Assembly (NCBI GenBank): GCA_963845425.1
Contig: CAWJSC010000010.1
Location: 434,001-498,000 of the forward strand
DNA from: DATDAH01 sp963845425
Lineage (GTDB): Bacteria; Actinomycetota; Acidimicrobiia; Acidimicrobiales; DATDAH01
DNA length: 64,000 nucleotides
Reading direction: 5' to 3'
The position numbers were made by a program, and so were the translations under genes. Positions within the stretch are counted from its first letter, which is position 1. Each line of letters starts with the position of its first letter. The notes beneath the pieces were generated by a model. It searched no databases, was not told the DNA's origin, and was given only the letters and a program-made list of their open reading frames with translations. This document shows, in pieces, positions 53,972-62,422 of this stretch.

Positions 53972-55147
53972 ATGATCGCGTTCACCTTCCCGGGACAGGG
54001 CTCCCAGAAGCCGGGCATGGGCGAGCCCTGGAAGGACCATCCCTCCTGGGAGCTGGTCGAGGAGGCCTCCACCGTCGCCGGTCGGGACGTGGCCGAGCTG
54101 CTGCTCACCGCGGACGCCGACGAGCTGCGGGAGACCCGCAACGCCCAGCTCGCCACCTACGTCGCCAGCCTCGTCGTCCTCGACGCCGTCGAGCGCCTCG
54201 GCGTCGATCCTGCACGCGTCGCCGGGCACAGCCTGGGCGAGTACACGGCCCTGACCGCCGCCGGGGTGATGTCCTTCGCCGACGGCATCCGTCTCGTCAC
54301 CGAGCGGGGCGAAGCCATGCAGGTCGCCGCCCGCGAGCGGGCGGGGACGATGGCCGCGGTGATCGCCCTCGACGACGACGACGTGGCCGTGGCCTGCGCC
54401 ACGACCGACGGTGACGTCTGGCTGGCCAACCACAACGCGCCCGGGCAGGTCGTCATCGCCGGCGCCCCCGAGGCCATCGAGGCCGCGGGCGAGCACGCCA
54501 AGGAGCTGGGCGCCCGCCGGATCCTGCCCCTCGAGGTCGGCGGGGCCTTCCACACCCCGTTCATGGCCTCGGCCCGCGACCGGCTCCGCAAGGCGCTGGC
54601 CAAGGCCGACCTCCGCGACGCGGAGCTTCCCGTCCTCGCCAACGTGGACGCCCGCGCCCACACCACCGCCGCCGAGTGGGAGAACCTCCTCGCCGCCCAG
54701 CTCTGCTCTCCCGTGCGCTGGCGCCAGATCCTGCACACCCTCGGCGAGCAGGGCGTCTCCCTCCTCGTCGAGCTGGGCCCCGGCACGGTGCTGAGTGGCA
54801 TGGCCAAGCGGACCCTCGAGGGCGTCACCACCCTCTCTGTGGGCGTGCCCGACGACCTCGACAAGCTGCTCAACACGCTCTCGGAGCCGCGCTCGGCCGA
54901 CTGGGCCCACGAGCCCGGCGAGCACCTGTTCGTGACCGAGCGCCTCGTGGTCAGCCCCGGGGCCGGCCTCTTCCGTCCCGAGCCGGGCGTCGGCGCGGGC
55001 TCCGTCGTCGAGCCCGGCACCGTGGTCGGCCACGTGGGCGCGCTCGAGGTCCGCTCCGCCTTCGCGGGCGAGCTGGTCGACGTCCTCGCCGTGGACGGCG
55101 AGCGCCTCGCTCCCAGCGAGCCCGTCGCCTGGCTCCGGAGCGCCTGA
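53972..55147 (+). CDS. fabD: Malonyl-CoA:ACP transacylase with C-terminal biotinyl/lipoyl-like domain
   Basis: FabD loads malonate from CoA onto acyl carrier protein. Residues 1-300 are a complete FabD: FTFPGQGSQKPGMG, catalytic Ser87 in VAGHSLGEYTAL, His194 in VGGAFHTPFM and ELGPGTVLSGMAKRTL. Normal FabD is about 300-310 residues; here 391. The extra part, residues about 318-391 (VVSPGAGLFRPEP, GSVVEPGTVVGHVGALEVRSAFAGELVDVLAVDGERLAPSEPVAWL), has the strand-and-turn pattern of biotinyl/lipoyl domains but no lysine at the tip, so it would not be modified. Its role might be protein docking, perhaps to acetyl-CoA carboxylase. It starts the fabD-fabH-fabG-acpP-fabF operon. Confidence 0.95.
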   Translation: MIAFTFPGQGSQKPGMGEPWKDHPSWELVEEASTVAGRDVAELLLTADADELRETRNAQLATYVASLVVLDAVERLGVDPARVAGHSLGEYTALTAAGVMSFADGIRLVTERGEAMQVAARERAGTMAAVIALDDDDVAVACATTDGDVWLANHNAPGQVVIAGAPEAIEAAGEHAKELGARRILPLEVGGAFHTPFMASARDRLRKALAKADLRDAELPVLANVDARAHTTAAEWENLLAAQLCSPVRWRQILHTLGEQGVSLLVELGPGTVLSGMAKRTLEGVTTLSVGVPDDLDKLLNTLSEPRSADWAHEPGEHLFVTERLVVSPGAGLFRPEPGVGAGSVVEPGTVVGHVGALEVRSAFAGELVDVLAVDGERLAPSEPVAWLRSA

Positions 55148-55149
55148 GC

Positions 55150-56079
55150 GTGGGCTCGACGATCACGGGCTGGGGTGCGTCGCTCCCCGAGAAGGTCCTC
55201 ACCAACGTCGACCTCGAGGGCTGGCTGGACACCACCGACGAGTGGATCCGTGAGCGCACCGGCATCGGCGAGCGCCGGGTCGGTGGTGTCACCTCCGATC
55301 TGGCGGTCGACGCCGCCCAGAAGGCGTTGGTCCGGGCCGGGGTCGGTCCCGAGGACGTCGACGTCCTCGTCGTGGCCACCACCACCCCGGATCAGACCGT
55401 GCCCGCCACGGCCTCGACGGTCCAGGAGGGGCTCGGCCTGGACTGCGGCGCCTTCGACCTCAACGCCGCCTGCTCCGGCTTCGTGTACGCCCTCGTGGTG
55501 GCCCACGGCCTCCTGGCGATCGGTCACCGCTGCGCCCTCGTCGTGGGCGCCGACGCGCTGAGCCGGATCACCGACTGGGAGGACCGGGGCACGGCCATCC
55601 TCTTCGGCGACGCGGGCGGCGCCGTGGTCCTCCAGGCGGCAACCACCGACGGCCTGCTGGCCTGGGACCTGTCCTCGGACGGCTCCGGCCGCAACCTGCT
55701 CTACGCCGACGTGGGCGACACCATGAAGATGGACGGCCGTGAGGTCTACCGCCGAGCCGTGCGCATCATCGTCACCAGCGCCGAGCGCACCCTCGAGCGG
55801 GCCGGCGTCGACGTCGACGACCTCGCCCTGCTCGTCCCCCACCAGGCCAACCAACGGATCATGGACGCCGCCTGCCGCCGCCTCGGCGTGCCCGACGAGC
55901 GGGTCATGTCGGTCCTGGAGCGCACCGGCAACACCTCCGCCGCCTCCATACCCTTCGCTCTGGCCGAAGCCGCCGACGCCGGGCGCCTGGCCGAGGGCGA
56001 CCTCGTCCTGCTGGTCGGCTTCGGGGCCGGCATGACCGGGGCCAGTGCCCTGGTGCGTTGGGGCGGGTCCCCCGCGTGA
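55150..56079 (+). CDS. fabH: Beta-ketoacyl-ACP synthase III
   Basis: FabH starts fatty-acid chains by condensing an acyl-CoA with malonyl-ACP. The 309-residue sequence has the family N-terminus GWGASLPEKVLTN, DEWIRERTGIGERR, and the Cys-His-Asn triad: Cys108 in FDLNAACSGFVYAL, His231 in LLVPHQANQRIMD, and Asn261 in LERTGNTSAASIPFAL. Actinobacteria often use branched starters; the pocket residues do not decide this here. The GTG start lies two bases after fabD, indicating coupled translation. Confidence 0.96.
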   Translation: MGSTITGWGASLPEKVLTNVDLEGWLDTTDEWIRERTGIGERRVGGVTSDLAVDAAQKALVRAGVGPEDVDVLVVATTTPDQTVPATASTVQEGLGLDCGAFDLNAACSGFVYALVVAHGLLAIGHRCALVVGADALSRITDWEDRGTAILFGDAGGAVVLQAATTDGLLAWDLSSDGSGRNLLYADVGDTMKMDGREVYRRAVRIIVTSAERTLERAGVDVDDLALLVPHQANQRIMDAACRRLGVPDERVMSVLERTGNTSAASIPFALAEAADAGRLAEGDLVLLVGFGAGMTGASALVRWGGSPA

Positions 56080-56131
56080 GTGGAGCGGGGGCCCGAGCGG
56101 CCCGGCGGCGCAGCCGCCAGGAGCGGACAGC

Positions 56132-56851
56132 GTGAGCGACGGACGCGTCGCCCTCGTCACCGGGGGGAACCGGGGCATCGGCCTGGCCTGTGCCCGCGCC
56201 CTCGCCGACGCGGGGAACCGCGTGGCCATCACCTACCGCGCGGAGCCGCCCGACGAACCCGGGCTGCTCCCCGTCCAGTGCGACGTCACCGACAGCGCAT
56301 CGGTCGAGGCCGCCTTCGCCGCAGTGCAGAACGAGCTCGGCCCCGTCGAGATCCTCGTGTCCGCCGCCGGCCTGAACGCCGACACCCTGCTGCTCATGAT
56401 GAAGGAGGACGACTTCACGCGGGTCCTGGACGCCAACCTCACCGGCGCATTCCGGGTGGCCAAGCAGGCCGCCAAGCGCATGCTGCGGGGACGCTGGGGC
56501 CGGATCATCTTCGTCGGCTCGGTCGTGGGCCAGATCGGCTCCGCCGGCCAGACGAACTACGCCGCCAGCAAGGCCGGGCTCCTGGGCTTCGCCCGCTCGC
56601 TGGCCCGTGAGCTCGCGCCTCGCTCGATCACGGTGAACGTGGTCAGTCCCGGCCCCGTCGACACCGACATGCTGCGGGCGCTGAACGACGACCAGCGCGC
56701 CCTGCTCACCTCGATCGTGCCCCTCGCCCGCGTCGGCCGACCTGAGGAGGTGGCCGCCGCGGTGGCCTTCCTCGCGTCCGACGACGCCGCCTTCGTGACC
56801 GGCGCGAACCTGCCGGTCGACGGCGGCCTGGGCATGGGCGTGGGAAGCTGA
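56132..56851 (+). CDS. fabG: 3-oxoacyl-ACP reductase
   Basis: FabG reduces 3-oxoacyl-ACP with NADPH in fatty-acid elongation. The 239-residue SDR has VALVTGGNRGIGLACARAL, VSAAGLNADTLLLMMKEDDF, the catalytic Ser in IIFVGSVVGQIGSAGQ, YAASKAGLLGFARSLARELA with Tyr and Lys, and the FabG tail PEEVAAAVAFLASDDAAFVTGANLPVDGG. GGAG eight bases before the GTG decides the start. A 52-base gap separates it from fabH and 57 bases lie before acpP. Confidence 0.94.
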   Translation: MSDGRVALVTGGNRGIGLACARALADAGNRVAITYRAEPPDEPGLLPVQCDVTDSASVEAAFAAVQNELGPVEILVSAAGLNADTLLLMMKEDDFTRVLDANLTGAFRVAKQAAKRMLRGRWGRIIFVGSVVGQIGSAGQTNYAASKAGLLGFARSLARELAPRSITVNVVSPGPVDTDMLRALNDDQRALLTSIVPLARVGRPEEVAAAVAFLASDDAAFVTGANLPVDGGLGMGVGS

Positions 56852-56908
56852 GCCCCACAGCCGCGATGATCCGACGAAGGCAAACCCCGATACAGGAGAA
56901 GACCCCCC

Positions 56909-57145
56909 GTGAGCGATGATCTGTTCGAGCGCTTCAAGGGCCATGCCGTGACGGTGCTGGCCGTGGACGCGGACAAGGTGACCCTCGAGGCCAACTTCGC
57001 CGATGACCTCGACGCCGACAGCCTCGACCTCGTCGAGCTGGTCATGGCCCTCGAGGACGAGTTCGACGTCAGCATCGAGGAGGAGGAGCTGGAGGGCATC
57101 GCCACGGTCGCCCAGGCCGTCGACCTCGTGCGCTCCAAGCTCTGA
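56909..57145 (+). CDS. acpP: Acyl carrier protein
   Basis: ACP carries growing acyl chains on 4'-phosphopantetheine. The 78-residue acidic protein has the attachment Ser38 in DADSLDLVELVMALEDEFDVSI, the standard DSLD-like site, and four-helix spacing. AGGAG lies ten bases before the GTG start. It sits in the usual fabG-acpP-fabF order, with two bases to fabF. The residue after the serine is Leu as expected. Length is normal. Confidence 0.97.
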   Translation: MSDDLFERFKGHAVTVLAVDADKVTLEANFADDLDADSLDLVELVMALEDEFDVSIEEEELEGIATVAQAVDLVRSKL

Positions 57146-57147
57146 GC

Positions 57148-58332
57148 ATGCAGCGACGACGCGTCGTCGTCACCGGCACCGGTGTGGTGTCCCCCATCGG
57201 CCTCGGCGCGCCAGCGTTCTGGGCCGCGCTCCTCGGGCCGGCGGACGAGGGCAAGACCCGCGAGATCCACGACTGGGACCCCGGCCCGTGGTTCGACGGG
57301 CCCAAGGACGCCCGCCGGGCCGACCGGTTCACCCAACTGGCGGCGGGAGCGGCCGGCCTGGCCCTCGAGCAGTCCGGCGATCCCAGCGGGGACCCCGACC
57401 GCACCGGGGTGCTGGTGGGCACGGGCATCGGGGGCCTCCACACCCTGGAGGACCAGGTCGAGGTCCACCGCGTCCGCGGTGCGGCCCGGGTGTCGCCGTT
57501 CCTGATCCCCATGCTGATGCCGAACGCCGCCGCGGCGCGCGTCTCCATGCGTCACGGCTTCCGGGGCCCCTGTGAGACCACGGTGACGGCCTGCGCGGCC
57601 GGCACCCACTCGATCGGCAACGCCGCCCGCCTGATCGTCACCGGGCGCTGCGACGCCGTGATCACCGGCGGCACCGAGAGCGCCATCACCCCGACCGGGG
57701 TCGCCGGGTTCGAGAACATGACCGCGCTGTCGACCTCAGGGGTGTCCCGCCCGTTCGACAAGGACCGCGACGGCTTCGTCATGGCGGAAGGGGCCGGGGT
57801 CCTGGTGCTCGAGGAGCTCGAGCACGCTAGGGACCGTGGCGCGGTGCCGTTGGCCGAGGTGCTCGGCTCCGCCAGCACGGCCGACGCCCACCACATCACC
57901 GCACCCTCCCCCGGTGGCTCCGGTGCGGTCGCCTGCATGGAGCTGGCCCTGAGCGACGCCGGGATCAACCCCGACGAGGTCGTCCAGATCAACGCCCACG
58001 GCACGTCCACTCCACTGAACGACGCGGCCGAGGCCGAGGCCATCGTGAAGGTGTTCGGGGCGAAGGGCCCGGCGGTCACCTCCATCAAGGGCGTCACCGG
58101 CCACAGCCTGGGCGCCGCCGGCGCCCTCGAGGCGGCGGCCGTGGTGTTGTCGATGCAGCACGGCCTGATCCCGCCCACGGCCAACCACGTGGAGGCCGAG
58201 GACGACCTCGCCCCCATCGACGTGGTCACCGGCGACGGCCGGGACTGGGTGGCGGGCCCGACCCTGTCGAACTCCTTCGGTTTCGGCGGCCACAACGGCT
58301 GCCTGGTGTTCGGGCCGCCACCGGAGGCCTGA
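57148..58332 (+). CDS. fabF: Beta-ketoacyl-ACP synthase II
   Basis: FabF elongates acyl-ACP with malonyl-ACP. The 394-residue protein has VVVTGTGVVSPIGLG, GTGIGGLHTLED, and the Cys-His-His set: Cys149 in TTVTACAAGTHSIGNA, His284 in INAHGTSTPLND, His319 in SIKGVTGHSLGAAGALE. GFGGHNGCLVF closes the C-terminus as in the family. The length is normal. It ends the operon; fabZ is convergent four bases away on the other strand. Confidence 0.97.
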   Translation: MQRRRVVVTGTGVVSPIGLGAPAFWAALLGPADEGKTREIHDWDPGPWFDGPKDARRADRFTQLAAGAAGLALEQSGDPSGDPDRTGVLVGTGIGGLHTLEDQVEVHRVRGAARVSPFLIPMLMPNAAAARVSMRHGFRGPCETTVTACAAGTHSIGNAARLIVTGRCDAVITGGTESAITPTGVAGFENMTALSTSGVSRPFDKDRDGFVMAEGAGVLVLEELEHARDRGAVPLAEVLGSASTADAHHITAPSPGGSGAVACMELALSDAGINPDEVVQINAHGTSTPLNDAAEAEAIVKVFGAKGPAVTSIKGVTGHSLGAAGALEAAAVVLSMQHGLIPPTANHVEAEDDLAPIDVVTGDGRDWVAGPTLSNSFGFGGHNGCLVFGPPPEA

Positions 58333-58336
58333 TCCC

Positions 58337-58807
58337 TCAGCCCCCCGGCAGCTCCGAGCGGTTCACCGCCAGGAAGAACAGGCCGGCCTCACACGCCAGC
58401 TCGCCGTCCACCGTCGCCCGGCCGCGGGCCTTGCCCGCCCGCTGCGAGCGCTGGGTGATCTCGACCTCGATGTCGACCCGCTCCCCGGGACGGACCTGGC
58501 GGCGGAAACGGGCCTTGTCGATGCCCCCGAAGAACGGTATGTCGCCGTCACGGCCATCTGAGACCAGTGCGCCGACGGCCCCGACCTGGGCGATGGCCTC
58601 GACCAGGAGCACGCCGGGCACGACGGGGTACTCGGGGAAGTGGCCGGCGAAGAAGGGCTCGTCGGCCGACGGGCGCCACCGACCACACGTCCTCGCATCG
58701 AGGACGATCTCGGTGATCTCATCAACCAGCAGGAAGGGCGGTCGGTGCGGGATCACGTCCTCGGGACGCGGCATCGGGTCGCCGGGCGACCACCGCGGGC
58801 CGGTCAC
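58337..58807 (-). CDS. fabZ: 3-hydroxyacyl-ACP dehydratase
   Basis: FabZ removes water from 3-hydroxyacyl-ACP, the third step of the elongation cycle. The sequence has IPHRPPFLLVDEITE, the catalytic His56 in PFFAGHFPEYPVVPGVLLVEAIAQ with Glu70, and FGGIDKARFRRQVRPGERVDIEVE. Size (156 residues) and pattern match FabZ rather than FabA. The GTG start overlaps the peroxiredoxin stop by four bases (GTGA); ATG at 58774 is an alternative. Its minus-strand position opposite the fab operon means it is probably expressed with the peroxiredoxin. Confidence 0.94.
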   Translation of the reverse strand: MTGPRWSPGDPMPRPEDVIPHRPPFLLVDEITEIVLDARTCGRWRPSADEPFFAGHFPEYPVVPGVLLVEAIAQVGAVGALVSDGRDGDIPFFGGIDKARFRRQVRPGERVDIEVEITQRSQRAGKARGRATVDGELACEAGLFFLAVNRSELPGG

Positions 58808-59271
58808 GACGCCAGCGCCGCCAGGAACTTGGTGGGCGTGTCCTTGGGGCTGACCTTGTACCAGGCCTCCTGGATCTTGCCGTTCGTCCCGACCAGGAAC
58901 GACGAGCGGATGATGCCCATGTAGGTCCGCCCGTAGTTCTTCTTCTCCCCCCACACGCCGTACGCCTCGGCCACGCGGTGGTCGGGGTCCGACAGCAGGG
59001 TGAAGCCCAGCCCGTACTTCTCGTCGAAGGTGGCCAGCTTGGGCGGCAGGTCGGGGCTGATGCCGAGGACCACGGCCTCGCCGATGTCGCCCAGCACGTC
59101 CCGCAGCCCACAGGACTGCGTCGTACAGCCGGGTGTGTCGGCCTTCGGGTAGAAGTAGACGAGCACGGGCCGGCCCTTGAAGTCCGACAGCTTCACCTTC
59201 TCGCCGTTCTGGTCCAGCAGGGCGATGGGCGGGGCCTTGTCGCCCGCCTCGAGTCGTGTGGGATCAGCCAT
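58804..59271 (-). CDS. bcp: Peroxiredoxin, Bcp/PrxQ type
   Basis: Bcp-type peroxiredoxins reduce hydroperoxides using thioredoxin or similar. The 155-residue protein has the active site VYFYPKADTPGCTTQSCGLRD with peroxidatic Cys49 and resolving Cys54, then AYGVWGEKKNYGRTYMGIIRSSFLVGTNGKI, diagnostic of the PrxQ subgroup. The ATG at 59271 gives MADPTRLEAGDKAPPIAL; an ATG nine bases upstream would add MRR. It is coupled to fabZ by a four-base overlap. Confidence 0.95.
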   Translation of the reverse strand: MADPTRLEAGDKAPPIALLDQNGEKVKLSDFKGRPVLVYFYPKADTPGCTTQSCGLRDVLGDIGEAVVLGISPDLPPKLATFDEKYGLGFTLLSDPDHRVAEAYGVWGEKKNYGRTYMGIIRSSFLVGTNGKIQEAWYKVSPKDTPTKFLAALAS

Positions 59272-59295
59272 GCGGCGCAACGTAGTCGCCGCCGG

Positions 59296-60783
59296 TCACC
59301 CCGCCCCGCCCCTGAAGGCAGCCCATGCGGCGGCCAGCCGGGCCACGCCCTCCCGCAGCTCGTCCGGGGGCCCGGCGAAGGACAGGCGTAGCCGGTCGCG
59401 ATGGGCGCCGGTGACCGACAGGGCCTCGGCGGTGGCCACGGCCACGCCGTGACGGAGGGCGACTTGGGCGTAGGCCTCGGCCACCGGGCCCGGCAGGCGG
59501 ACCCAGACCGAGAGGCCGCCCTGGGGCTCGGTCCAGGACCAGTCGGGCACCGCGTCACGCAGCGCCCGGACCAGGACGGCGTAGCGCCCCTGCAGTTTGG
59601 CGCGGCGGTTGGCCAGGAACGCCGTCAGCCCGGGTGAGGCCAGGAGGCGCTCGGCCAACAGCTGGCTGACCACGGAGGAGCCCAGGTCGTGGGTGGCCTT
59701 CACCCGGGCGAAGCGCAGGGCCACCGGCTCCGAGGCCCGGACGAACCCGAGGCGCAACCCTCCCCAGAGCAGCTTGCTCAGGGAGCCCACCACCGCGGTG
59801 GGGTGATCCGGCACCAGGGCCGCCAGCGGCGGCGGACCCGGCGTCCAGGCCAGGCCGACCAGCGCGAGGTCCTCGACCAGCGGCACCCGGGAGGCGACGA
59901 GCAACTCGGCGAGGTCGCGACGCCGAGCCCCCGGCAGCACCAACCCCGTCGGGCTGTGGGGGCCGGACTGCAGGTAGGCCATCGCGGGGTGGGCGCCCAG
60001 CGCCTCGGCCAGGCCCTCGGGCCGGGGACCACCGTGGTCCACCGGCATCCCGAGGAGCTCGGCTCCCGCGGCCGTGAAGGTGGACAGCGCCCCCGGGTAG
60101 GTCGGGTCGTCCAGCGCCACCCGGTCGCCGGGCCGCGCCCAACACGAGGCGGCCAGGCTGAGGGCCTGCTGCGCGCCGTTGGTGATCACGATCTGCTCCG
60201 GCTCCGACGGCAGCCCCCAGGCCCCGAGCAGCTGGGCCACCGCTCGCCGCAGGGCCAGACGACCCCATGGCCCGTACCCGGTGTCGGGTGCCGCGGTCAG
60301 CAGGTCCGCCGTCGTCACCCCCGCTTCGGGCAGGCCGGCGCCGTCGTGGAGCACCGAGATGGAGAGATCCACCAGGTCCAAGGATGGCTCCGCTGACCGG
60401 TCGACCAGGCGGGCGACCAGGGCCGAACCCTCCCGACCCGCCGGCAGGCCGACGCCGGCCGAGCCGACGACGAAGCTCCCGCTACCGACCCGCCGCTCCA
60501 CCAGGCCGTCGGCCACCAGCAGGTCGTAGGCCGTCACCGCGGTCCCCCGGCTGACCTGCAGCGCGCCCGCCAGACCCCGTTCGGAGGGCAGACGGGCCCC
60601 CGGTACCACCGCGCCCCGCTCCATCGCCCGACTGAGGGCCAGGGCCAGGCGGCGGAACAGGGGCCCGCCGCCGACCGACCAGTCGCCCAACTCGTCCACC
60701 ACGCGCCGGACCTCGGCCGCCCGCGTCCGCCGGTCACCGGGCAGGGTCTGGTCCACTACCCCGAAAGTGGCTCTGTTGCTCAT
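59296..60783 (-). CDS. MocR-type regulator: GntR helix-turn-helix fused to class I aminotransferase domain
   Basis: The 495-residue protein has an N-terminal GntR winged helix (about residues 40-105: LFRRLALALSRAMERGAVVPGARLPSERGLAGALQVSRGTAVTAYDLLVADGLVERR) and a PLP-fold domain with ITNGAQQALSLAA, DDPTYPGALSTF, and the PLP lysine motif VGSLSKLLWGGLRLGF. Such proteins sense PLP adducts or amines and control amino-acid or vitamin B6 genes. It is divergent from an aminotransferase gene, the usual target arrangement. Helix-turn-helix residues look intact. The ligand is unknown; it is unlikely to be a mere enzyme. Confidence 0.92.
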   Translation of the reverse strand: MSNRATFGVVDQTLPGDRRTRAAEVRRVVDELGDWSVGGGPLFRRLALALSRAMERGAVVPGARLPSERGLAGALQVSRGTAVTAYDLLVADGLVERRVGSGSFVVGSAGVGLPAGREGSALVARLVDRSAEPSLDLVDLSISVLHDGAGLPEAGVTTADLLTAAPDTGYGPWGRLALRRAVAQLLGAWGLPSEPEQIVITNGAQQALSLAASCWARPGDRVALDDPTYPGALSTFTAAGAELLGMPVDHGGPRPEGLAEALGAHPAMAYLQSGPHSPTGLVLPGARRRDLAELLVASRVPLVEDLALVGLAWTPGPPPLAALVPDHPTAVVGSLSKLLWGGLRLGFVRASEPVALRFARVKATHDLGSSVVSQLLAERLLASPGLTAFLANRRAKLQGRYAVLVRALRDAVPDWSWTEPQGGLSVWVRLPGPVAEAYAQVALRHGVAVATAEALSVTGAHRDRLRLSFAGPPDELREGVARLAAAWAAFRGGAG

Positions 60784-60810
60784 GGTCCACTTGTGACACA
60801 GTCCAAGACC
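60784..60810. promoter_or_regulatory. Shared operator/promoter gap of the MocR-aminotransferase pair
   Basis: Only 27 bases separate the two divergent ATG-type starts. The gap contains the direct repeat GTCCA at 60785-60789 and 60801-60805 (16 bases apart), flanked by GGTC and GACC that form an outer inverted repeat. MocR regulators bind direct repeats near their own start, so this is a good candidate site. It may extend into both coding ends. Confidence 0.5.
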
Positions 60811-62001
60811 ATGAGCAAGTCCCCGAGCGTCCTGACCTCGCCCCTGCCCTCCTCCGGCGCGGCGGAGCGGGTGGGCTCCTCAGCGATCCGTGACCTGCTG
60901 GAACTGACCCAGCGGCCCGAGGTGATCTCGCTGGCGGGCGGCCTGCCATCGCCGGAGGCCTTCCCGGTGGAGGCCATCACCCGGGCCGGCGCTGAGGTGC
61001 TGGCCGACGGGGCCGAGGCCGCCCTGCAGTACTCCACGACCGAGGGCCATCCCGGCCTCCGAGCCTGGGTGGCCCACCGGTGCCCCCGGCCCACCGATCC
61101 GAACCAGGTCGTGATCACCCACGGGTCACAGCAGGCCCTGGACCTGCTCGTCCGGGCCACCGTCCGACCGGGCGACACCGTCGCCCTGGCCGATCCCGGG
61201 TACGTGGGCGCCCTCCAGGTCTTCCGACTGGGCCGGGCCGACCTCGCCGGCTTCCCCGCCGACGGCGAGGGCCTGCGGGTCGACGTCCTCGCGGCTCGGC
61301 TCGCCGCGGGCCTCCGACCGGCCCTCGTCTACGTCGTGGCCGACTTCGACAACCCGTCCGGGGTGACCCTCAGCGCCGAGCGGCGCCGGGAACTGGCCCG
61401 CCTGGCCGACCACTACGGCTTCCTGATCGTCGACGACGATCCCTACGGCGCCCTCCGGTGGGCCGGCCCCCGGCCCCCGGCCCTCAGCACGCTGTCGGAC
61501 CGCGTCGTGACCCTGGGCACGACCTCCAAGATCCTCGCTCCCGGCCTCCGGGTGGGCTGGGCGGTCGCCCCGGCCCCGCTGGCGGCCCGTCTGGTGGTGC
61601 TCAAGCAGGCCGCCGATCTCCACACGTCCAGCCTCAACCAGGCCATCGCCGCGACCGTGCTCACCCGACCGGGGTTCCTCGAGCCGCACCTGGACGGCCT
61701 CCGGGACCGCTACCGCCGCCAGAGCCAGGCGCTACAGGACGCCCTACGAGCCCACCTGAGCGATCGGATCGCCTTCCACGCCCCCGAGGGCGGCATGTTC
61801 CTCTGGGCCCGGCTGAGGGACGAGACCGACACCGCGGCCCTGCTCCCGCACGCCCTCGCCGCCGGCGTGGCCTTCGTGCCCGGTGCCGCCTTCTCGGTCC
61901 AGGATCCCCATCGGTCGGGGCTCCGCCTGTCCTTCGCCACCGAGGGCCCCGCCGCCCTGACCGACGCCGCCCGTCGCCTGGCCATCGCGCTGGCCGCCTG
62001 A
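60811..62001 (+). CDS. PLP-dependent aminotransferase, class I/II, divergent from a MocR regulator
   Basis: The 396-residue protein has FLAGGLPSPEAFPVE-like SLAGGLPSPEAFPVEAITR, ITHGSQQALDLLVRATV, LADPGYVGALQVFRLG, FDNPSGVTLSAERRREL, IVDDDPYGALRW, the PLP lysine in LGTTSKILAPGLRVGW, and a late Arg in GLRLSF for the substrate carboxylate. The N-terminal pattern resembles 2-aminoadipate/kynurenine-type aminotransferases (LysN, PatA-like), but the substrate is not fixed. GTG at 60793 is an alternative start that would leave only nine bases between the two genes; I chose ATG 60811. Regulation by the divergent MocR protein is inferred from layout. Confidence 0.88.
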   Translation: MSKSPSVLTSPLPSSGAAERVGSSAIRDLLELTQRPEVISLAGGLPSPEAFPVEAITRAGAEVLADGAEAALQYSTTEGHPGLRAWVAHRCPRPTDPNQVVITHGSQQALDLLVRATVRPGDTVALADPGYVGALQVFRLGRADLAGFPADGEGLRVDVLAARLAAGLRPALVYVVADFDNPSGVTLSAERRRELARLADHYGFLIVDDDPYGALRWAGPRPPALSTLSDRVVTLGTTSKILAPGLRVGWAVAPAPLAARLVVLKQAADLHTSSLNQAIAATVLTRPGFLEPHLDGLRDRYRRQSQALQDALRAHLSDRIAFHAPEGGMFLWARLRDETDTAALLPHALAAGVAFVPGAAFSVQDPHRSGLRLSFATEGPAALTDAARRLAIALAA

Positions 62002-62013
62002 GCCCGGGCGCGC

Positions 62014-62043
62014 CACGGGGGCGGCCCGGAGGCCGCCCCCGTG
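62014..62043 (-). terminator. Bidirectional hairpin terminator between aminotransferase and hup
   Basis: CACGGGGGCGGCC and GGCCGCCCCCGTG form a perfect 13-pair stem around the loop CGGA, 13 bases after the aminotransferase stop and 17 bases after the hup stop. No U tract. The loop is the same as in the rpsA terminator. Confidence 0.9.
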
Positions 62044-62059
62044 AGCTGGAGTCGTGGCG

Positions 62060-62335
62060 TCAGCCCTTGGCGGCAGCCTTGAGCTTGGAACCCGCCGAGA
62101 CCTTGGCCGCGTTCGTGGCCGCGATCTGGATGGTGGCTCCCGTCTGGGGGTTCCGACCCGTTCGGGCGGACCGGAAGGTCTGCTCGATGGAGAGGAACCC
62201 GGGGATGGTGATCTTGTCCCCGGCACCGACCGCCCCGTAGGCGACTTCGGCGAAACCGTCGAGCACTGCCCCCACATCCGACTTGCTCAAGCCACTCTTC
62301 GCAGCGATGGCGTCGATCAACTCACTCTTGTTCAT
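62060..62335 (-). CDS. hup: DNA-binding protein HU
   Basis: HU bends and compacts the chromosome. The 91-residue protein has MNKSELIDAIAAKSGLSKSDVGAVLDGF, the beta-arm region KITIPGFLSIEQTFRSARTGRNPQTGATIQIAATNAAKVSAGSKLK, with RNPQTG at the arm tip. It lacks the long lysine/alanine tail of mycobacterial HU, so it is the short form. GGAGG eight bases before the ATG supports the start. It is a single-gene unit on the minus strand with its own terminator. Confidence 0.97.
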   Translation of the reverse strand: MNKSELIDAIAAKSGLSKSDVGAVLDGFAEVAYGAVGAGDKITIPGFLSIEQTFRSARTGRNPQTGATIQIAATNAAKVSAGSKLKAAAKG

Positions 62336-62422
62336 TGCACCCTCCTGGGCTTCGTCGGACGATCGGGTCGGTCCCGAAACGAACCGTCAGAAGAGCATGC
62401 GAGTCGATTTGACCCCCCAAAG

